A DNA stretch of 64,000 nt from Callorhinus ursinus (Eukaryota; Chordata; Mammalia; Carnivora; Otariidae): NCBI RefSeq assembly GCF_003265705.1, contig NW_020312775.1, positions 5,040,822 to 5,104,821 of the forward strand. The letters run 5' to 3'. The notes under the pieces were generated by a model. The model did no database searches. It saw nothing but the letters and a program-made list of their open reading frames with translations, and was not told where the DNA came from. The position numbers and the translations under genes are program-made. Numbering within the stretch: position 1 is the first letter of the stretch; each line of letters starts with the position of its first letter. Positions 59,362-64,000 of the stretch are shown here, one piece after another.

Positions 59362-59404
59362 CCCTAACACTAACCCTGGCCATAACCTAACACCCTAACC
59401 CTAG
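59362..59404 (+). repeat. Interstitial telomere-like repeat, (CCCTAA)7 degenerate
   Basis: Reads ccctaa, cactaa, ccctgg, ccataa, cctaaca, ccctaa, ccctag: seven units of six bases (one of seven), three of them perfect or near perfect. It lies exactly at an L1 inversion junction. Confidence 0.8.
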
Positions 59405-59422
59405 ATTTGAGAAGAAAAAAGA

Positions 59423-59452
59423 TACACACACACACATACACGCACACACACA
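59423..59452. repeat. (CA)n microsatellite inside L1
   Basis: About 15 CA units with single interruptions, placed just before the gaatattactcagcc block, the same L1 site as the other TG/CA tracts. Confidence 0.85.
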
Positions 59453-59593
59453 GAATATTACTCAGCCATAAAAAGAATGAAATCTTGCCATTTGCAATGA
59501 CATGAATGGAGCTAGGGAGAATTATGCTAAGCAAAATAAGTCAGAGAAAGACAAATACCATATGATTTCACTCATATGTCAAATTTATACCTA

Positions 59594-60229
59594 TTTCCGT
59601 AAATGAGTGTGCATACACAGGGTAGACACAATCATAATGATTGGAAGTTACCATATCAATTACTAGTGAGTATGGAAAAGAAGCAGGAAGTTGAAGTAAG
59701 TCTAATAATATGTAAAGGTGGCAGGGTTGCAGGAGATGCTTAGACAAATAGGAAAGTAAAGAACTGGGATAAGGAAGGGAAAGGACACCTTTGTTAAGCT
59801 CTTTTGTCTTCCCCTCTAATAAATTAGTAATATTATGCCTAAACAAAAGAAAATAAAATATTGGAGACTAATAATCCAAGGATTCTAGCTCACATGCAAT
59901 TTCATGGTTGCATTAAATGAACAACACAATTATTTAAAATGTATATCCTTCAATCAATGGAATTACGGTATCTTAGACTTAGAAGTAACATTAAAAGGGA
60001 TTTGGACCAGCCTCTCAAATTTTAAAAACTCAGGTTATACAGTGTCATGGTCTACATTCCTAGAAAATAGAACCTAAAACAAAGCTTGCCTTATTAGGGG
60101 TGAAGGTGGGGTATAATCAGAGGGAAATGGGCATGAAGGAAAAGGGAAGAAAGTGAATACAAGAGAGTAAGTTACTGAACTGGCCATAGCTTTACAAAAA
60201 TTACAAGTGGTTGCTTAGAGTCCCAGGTT
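59594..60229. other. Unrecognised intronic sequence
   Basis: No gene or clear repeat. Confidence 0.4.
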
Positions 60230-60237
60230 GTCTCCAT

Positions 60238-60401
60238 CAGTGCCAACTTCATGGGCATGTGACCTATGCAATCACTCCATGCTTAGAAGCGTCCTACACT
60301 TTGTTTAATGCTCTGTTGTCACCATTTTGAAATTCTTATTTTAAATGGAGCCCCACATTTTCAGTTTTCACTAGGCCCTACTAATCATATAATCAGTCCT
60401 G
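60238..60401 (+). mobile_element. Non-autonomous hAT-like DNA transposon, copy 2
   Basis: Starts CAGTGCCAACT and ends AATCAGTCCTG, related to the termini of the copy at 12916. They share the internal motifs cttcatgggcatg, gcttagaag and ttgaaattctta-like blocks. An 8-bp duplication GTCTCCAT / GTCTCCAG (60230-60237 and 60402-60409) flanks it with one mismatch. Confidence 0.75.
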
Positions 60402-60822
60402 GTCTCCAGATATGATAAATGAAACCGTAATTTGGAAGAGTTGGTTAAAGGAGGTTAGCAGTTCACCTGTTGGTGTCTTCTCATTTTCTATTCTCTCATT
60501 GGTAAAATGCTGTTTCAGGAGTGTTAACTTCCCATTTTAGATGGGGAGCAAGACAAGTGGCCCAGGCTTGGAGGTAGGGGGTGGCCTAGAAGGGGTGCTC
60601 AGTAATCTATGGTGGTATATAAATTAGATCCAGAACAGAGGATTCACTATACCCTAAGTGGCTTATTCCCTTGACAGCTGATATAATTAGAAAAATTTCT
60701 GTTTACTTATAAACAAAATCAGCCTACTTGAACTCTTACCAATTAGTCCTCATGTTGCCTTGTAGCAACACTGATTAAGTCTATTCCCTATTTTACAGGA
60801 AAGGTGTCACTTGCATCTTTCT

Positions 60823-60968
60823 TTTTTTAAAGATTTATTTATTTATTTGAGAGAGAGAGAGAGAGAGAATGAGTGGGAAGGGCAGAGGGAGAGGGAGCGA
60901 GAAACTCAAGCAGACTCCATGCTGAGCGCGGAGCCCAACATGGGGCTCGATCTTATGACCCTGACCTG
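60823..60968 (-). mobile_element. 5'-truncated carnivore SINE, reverse orientation
   Basis: Tail, GA tract, caagcagactccatgctgag, and catggggctcgatcttatg, then the sequence stops before the tRNA head. TSD GTCACTTGCATCTTTCT / GTCACTTCCATCTTCCT (60806 and 60969), with mismatches, shows that the truncation happened at insertion. Confidence 0.85.
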
Positions 60969-61064
60969 GTCACTTCCATCTTCCTAATCTGCCCAGGCTA
61001 CAAATACCCAAGTTCCTACAACTGGTCTTCCTAAGGTATAGGGGTTAGTTATTACTTGAACTCT

Positions 61065-61215
61065 TAAGTAATAAGTAACATTTAGTGAGTACTTATGTGT
61101 AGACTTTATTCTAACTAGTTTTATGTATTAACTCATCTAATCCATACAAAAACTCTATGAGGTATGTACCAAATTTAAAAAATATTTCTGGAAATTAAAA
61201 CCTGTGCAGTAACCT
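61065..61215 (-). mobile_element. MIR-like ancient SINE, reverse orientation
   Basis: Shows tttagtgagtacttatgtg, tattaactcatctaatccat, acaaaaactctatgaggtat, in reversed MIR order. Confidence 0.6.
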
Positions 61216-61280
61216 GTATTCCTCTGGTGACATTTATAAATTAGTTATTTTGGCTTTCTAGACTTGTATAAAAGATAACT

Positions 61281-61316
61281 GTTTTTTTGTTTTGTTTTGT
61301 TTTGTTTTTGGGGGGG
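61281..61316. repeat. (TTTTG)n simple repeat ending in a G run
   Basis: Four to five TTTTG units followed by eight G. Confidence 0.85.
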
Positions 61317-61421
61317 AGCATTACTATTAACATGTGTTTACCTGCCTGATCCCTTGCCTTAAGTACATTTGCTTCAGTCTTAAGAGCTGGGAGTCAATCA
61401 ACTATTTAATTAGGTCCTAGC

Positions 61422-61606
61422 TGGGGCACCTGGGTGGCTCAGTAGTTTAAGCGTCTGCCTTCAGCTCAGGTCATGATCTCAGGGTCCTGGGATGGGGCCC
61501 CGCATCGGGCTCCCTGCTCAGCGGGGAGCCTGCTTCTCCCTCTGCTGCTGCTCCCCCGGCTGTGCTCTCTCTCTCTGTCAAATAAATAAATAAAACCTTA
61601 AAAAAA
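61422..61606 (+). mobile_element. Carnivore SINE, forward orientation
   Basis: Complete head (ggggcacctgggtggctcag), cgcatcgggctccctgctca, CT-rich tract and aaataaataaataaa tail. Perfect 15-bp TSD TAATTAGGTCCTAGC at 61407-61421 and 61607-61621. Confidence 0.95.
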
Positions 61607-61639
61607 TAATTAGGTCCTAGCCTCCATTACTTCTAGTAT

Positions 61640-61715
61640 TGAGAGAGAGAAAAGGAAGGAAGGAGAGAAAGAAGGTGTGTAGGAGGCTGAGGGGGAGGGA
61701 GGCAAGAGAGAGACC
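61640..61715. repeat. GA-rich low-complexity tract
   Basis: Imperfect gaga/ggaa purine-rich run with few pyrimidines. Confidence 0.75.
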
Positions 61716-64000
61716 GAAATATTTTTACTGGAGGTGGGGGGAGATGTAGAGTACCTAGAGTCCCAAGAACATTAAAATACCAGAGTGGGTTAGAAATGCT
61801 TGTCTTCTGCATCGTCTCAGACTCAGGGTATATTTTTGTGCCTGCCATTATTTAGTTCACTAATATAAATTAGGGGATCTTTAATGACAGTGCAAACATT
61901 TTCTGAGTAAATTCCCACTATAGGCATTTTCAATGACTGATTAGTCCGTCTGGTGGCACTTTAATTTTTTTCTCTCATTTCATTTTTTACATCTGCTACT
62001 GAATTACTGAATCTGAATTATAATACTAAAAATTAAATTACAGCTATCAAGTTCTTTATTATAGCTTCCTTCCTTGTATTCCATAAATAACCTTTTAAGC
62101 TCAGTATACTCTCTTGAGTTATATGTAGGGAGAAACTTTCCCAACAAATCTTATTTATCTAGTTGCTTCAGTTGAAAAATATACATAGACTTTTTTCCTG
62201 GCTTCAAGCAAATATATGAGAGTGTCCTGATCTTTACTCAAAATATTTTAAATGACAGGCCTGCTCTAATTCATAATTTTAAGAAAAGTATAAAATAAAT
62301 ATTTTAAGGGGGATTTTAAATGTAAAGGCTCTTCAATTACATATTGTGTAAGAGAACTGATACACATTTAAGGGAAAAAAATCACAGTACTCTGTTGACA
62401 TTCTCTAGAGCATGTAGAATGTGTAATTCTATGTAAATACAAAAACTTTTCCAGGAACTTGAGGATTTTTTCTCTGAATTAAATATTTCTATTAATTTTA
62501 CCCACTGACAAAGTAACAGCACTTCTTACATCTTTGCTCTAAGAAAGGCCAAGTAAAAATTTACTCTTGCAAGTCTATATGTGAATAGGCCCCAACATAA
62601 TTATAAGCACCATAATTTTCTTTAACTGAAAATATTTAGTTGAAGAATTACTATCAGCTGAGCAGCACATTAAAGTGACTCATCCAGAAAGCATACATAA
62701 AAAAGAAAAGGACATTACAAGCAGCCTGAACAATAGGCACAGTTGCATTCTTTCTTAAGTGCATTTATAACAGTTTCACTTTATATGAAAATGATATTTA
62801 CATGGAAACGAAGCAAATGTGTTTATATAATAACAATAGCAAAAGCTCATTACTGTGGGCTTCTTAGGCTTTTAAAGAAAATAAGTAGTAACTGGCACCC
62901 CAATAAAAAATTCCTATAATACAAAAATCAATTAGAAATGACTCATCCTTAGGAGAAAAAAATTATTACAAAGTCACCTTAAAAGAAAACACAATTTAAC
63001 TAGAATCCTTATTAAATAAAATTTAAAAATATATGTCCCCAATATGTGTTCACAAAGACTATCACTTGCCCTTCTAATGTGTGTGCCCTTGGGGATAAGG
63101 TGCAGTTTCTCTAAATTGGATTCATAATATGACCTGAATGGATGCTGAGATCAGTGGGACTTCCATAAGAAAACATGAAAACTGCTTTATAAACACATAT
63201 AAATGTTTAACTCTAAAAATCACACTAAGCATGTTTCAATGTCTGGGTTCATACATTTATACAAGTCTTCAGCCTGAATGCATTTTCTTAAACTAAAAAG
63301 ATGGAGCCTTCTAACTAAAAGAACAGAAAAACCTTACACCTTACTACCTTGCTCCTAACTATGGAAGAAGGTATGCCTAGAGGATAACTGGGGTAAAGGA
63401 GGATGAAGGGGAAGTTTGAAGTCCTCTGAATAATGATTTGCAATAAAAAATTCTGTACCCTGCCCACAAAACCACCAGCAGTGGACAGTCAAGCTACCCA
63501 TGAAGAATCACAGTTCTTTTACCTTTCTGCAACTGTTATTCTGCCTGCAGCAAATAGTATGTGTGAATTTTTAAATCAAAGGCTAAAAAACAAACTAAAA
63601 TCTCCTACTCTTGTTGACAGTCTTAGCTTAAGGCCAGGTTTGGGAAATACATATCCAAGCTGAAGCTTCTGTTAAGCCATGCTGGATATAGTCTTGTTGG
63701 AATAGTTTGTTCTCATCACGAAGAATTTTTTTAAAGCTCAGTTGTTTTCCTTGCAATAAAAGATCCTTCACTCACCCACACCTCAAAATGGAATCATTTT
63801 AATGGGTCAAGTCAAGTCTTTATTGAGTTGAGTTTGGGCTATATGAATTATCCTCCCCTAGGGATTTTATGTAAATGACTAGAATGGTATTCTCAATAGA
63901 AAAGTTTGCCAGAACCTTCAGATGCTGATAAATCCTTTATGTCAATCCTATACTAATGTCTTCATTTGTCAAATCGATGTACTACGTTCTTTTTTCACCT
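61716..64000. other. Unrecognised AT-rich intronic sequence
   Basis: No SINE, L1 or coding exon recognised. A plus-strand ORF at 63433-63663 has no family signature and lacks convincing splice sites. Confidence 0.45.

Larger units (their letters stand above)
59078..59580 (-). mobile_element. 5'-inverted L1 with telomere-like filler at the inversion junction
   Basis: 59078-59360 is an L1 3' UTR in reverse orientation (ttagctaacatacagtgtaa, acctggtgtttctcacca). 59405-59580 is forward-oriented ORF2 end and 3' UTR start (agaatattactcagcc, accatatgatttcactcat). The outer end of the forward part and the inner end of the reversed part are near-adjacent in the L1 message, as in twin priming. Between them lie seven degenerate CCCTAA units. 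A probable diverged TSD AAATTCATGCCTA / AAATTTATACCTA lies at 59065-59077 and 59581-59593. Confidence 0.75.
56938..64000 (-). other. DIAPH2: DIAPH2 intron upstream of the exon (inferred; 5' end outside window)
   Basis: On the minus strand this precedes the exon and ends in a normal U2-type acceptor with a T-rich tract. The preceding FH2 coding block was not recognised in 7 kb. The segment holds a 5'-inverted L1, a hAT-like element, a truncated SINE, a full SINE, L2 and MIR traces and otherwise featureless AT-rich DNA. Confidence 0.6.

Noticed and set aside
59362..59404. Telomere repeats as a chromosome end
   Set aside because: Only seven degenerate units, flanked by L1 arms and more than 4 kb of ordinary intron. 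It is interstitial.

Overview
This window looks like nuclear DNA from a carnivoran mammal. It is AT-rich and CpG-poor, dense in tRNA-Lys-derived carnivore SINEs and carnivore L1 elements, with older MIR, L2 and hAT/MER5A-like repeats beneath them. The SINE sequence resembles the arctoid type (bear, panda, seal, mustelid) and differs from the dog and cat versions as I remember them. The species cannot be fixed by eye. A 10-base N run inside a (TG)n tract marks it as an assembled draft.

I can support only one piece of a protein-coding gene: a 125-bp minus-strand exon at 56813-56937. It encodes 41 full codons of the late FH2 region of the diaphanous-related formin DIAPH2. That gene is X-linked in human (Xq21), so the window is probably X-chromosomal and lies almost wholly within two DIAPH2 introns. 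The downstream intron would run from 56812 past position 1, and the upstream intron from 56938 past 64000. The exon has a normal U2-type acceptor but no GT donor. It is followed directly by ATATCCTTT, the consensus 5' splice site of a U12-type AT-AC intron.

Layout: 1-9 kb is mostly unrecognised intron with a short young L1 3' end at 4.9 kb. 9-15 kb holds an L2 copy, four SINEs, a hAT-like element and a MER5A-like copy. 16.3-18.6 kb is a 5'-truncated L1 with a perfect 17-bp target-site duplication (TSD). 24.4-29.5 kb is a pile-up of L1 copies, one retaining a 5' UTR, ORF1 and endonuclease remnants but lacking the reverse transcriptase region. 30.8-31.6 kb has an L1 and an unidentified A29-tailed segment. 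32-36 kb has SINEs, including a dimeric one inside a MIR. 40.4-40.9 kb is a solo ERV LTR. 44.2-45.9 kb is a 5'-inverted L1 with SINEs in its left TSD and its body. 46-55 kb has many SINEs. 56.8 kb carries the DIAPH2 exon. 59.1-59.6 kb is a second 5'-inverted L1 whose junction holds seven degenerate telomeric hexamers. 60-62 kb has two more SINEs and a second hAT-like copy.

No CRISPR array, operon, rRNA, functional tRNA or intact mobile-element ORF was found. The best candidates for follow-up are the AT-AC donor with its adjacent Z-DNA-prone tract, the telomere-like filler at an L1 inversion junction, the triple use of one 15-bp target site by an L1 and a SINE, the dimeric SINE, and a CpG-retaining block at 42.75-42.88 kb.
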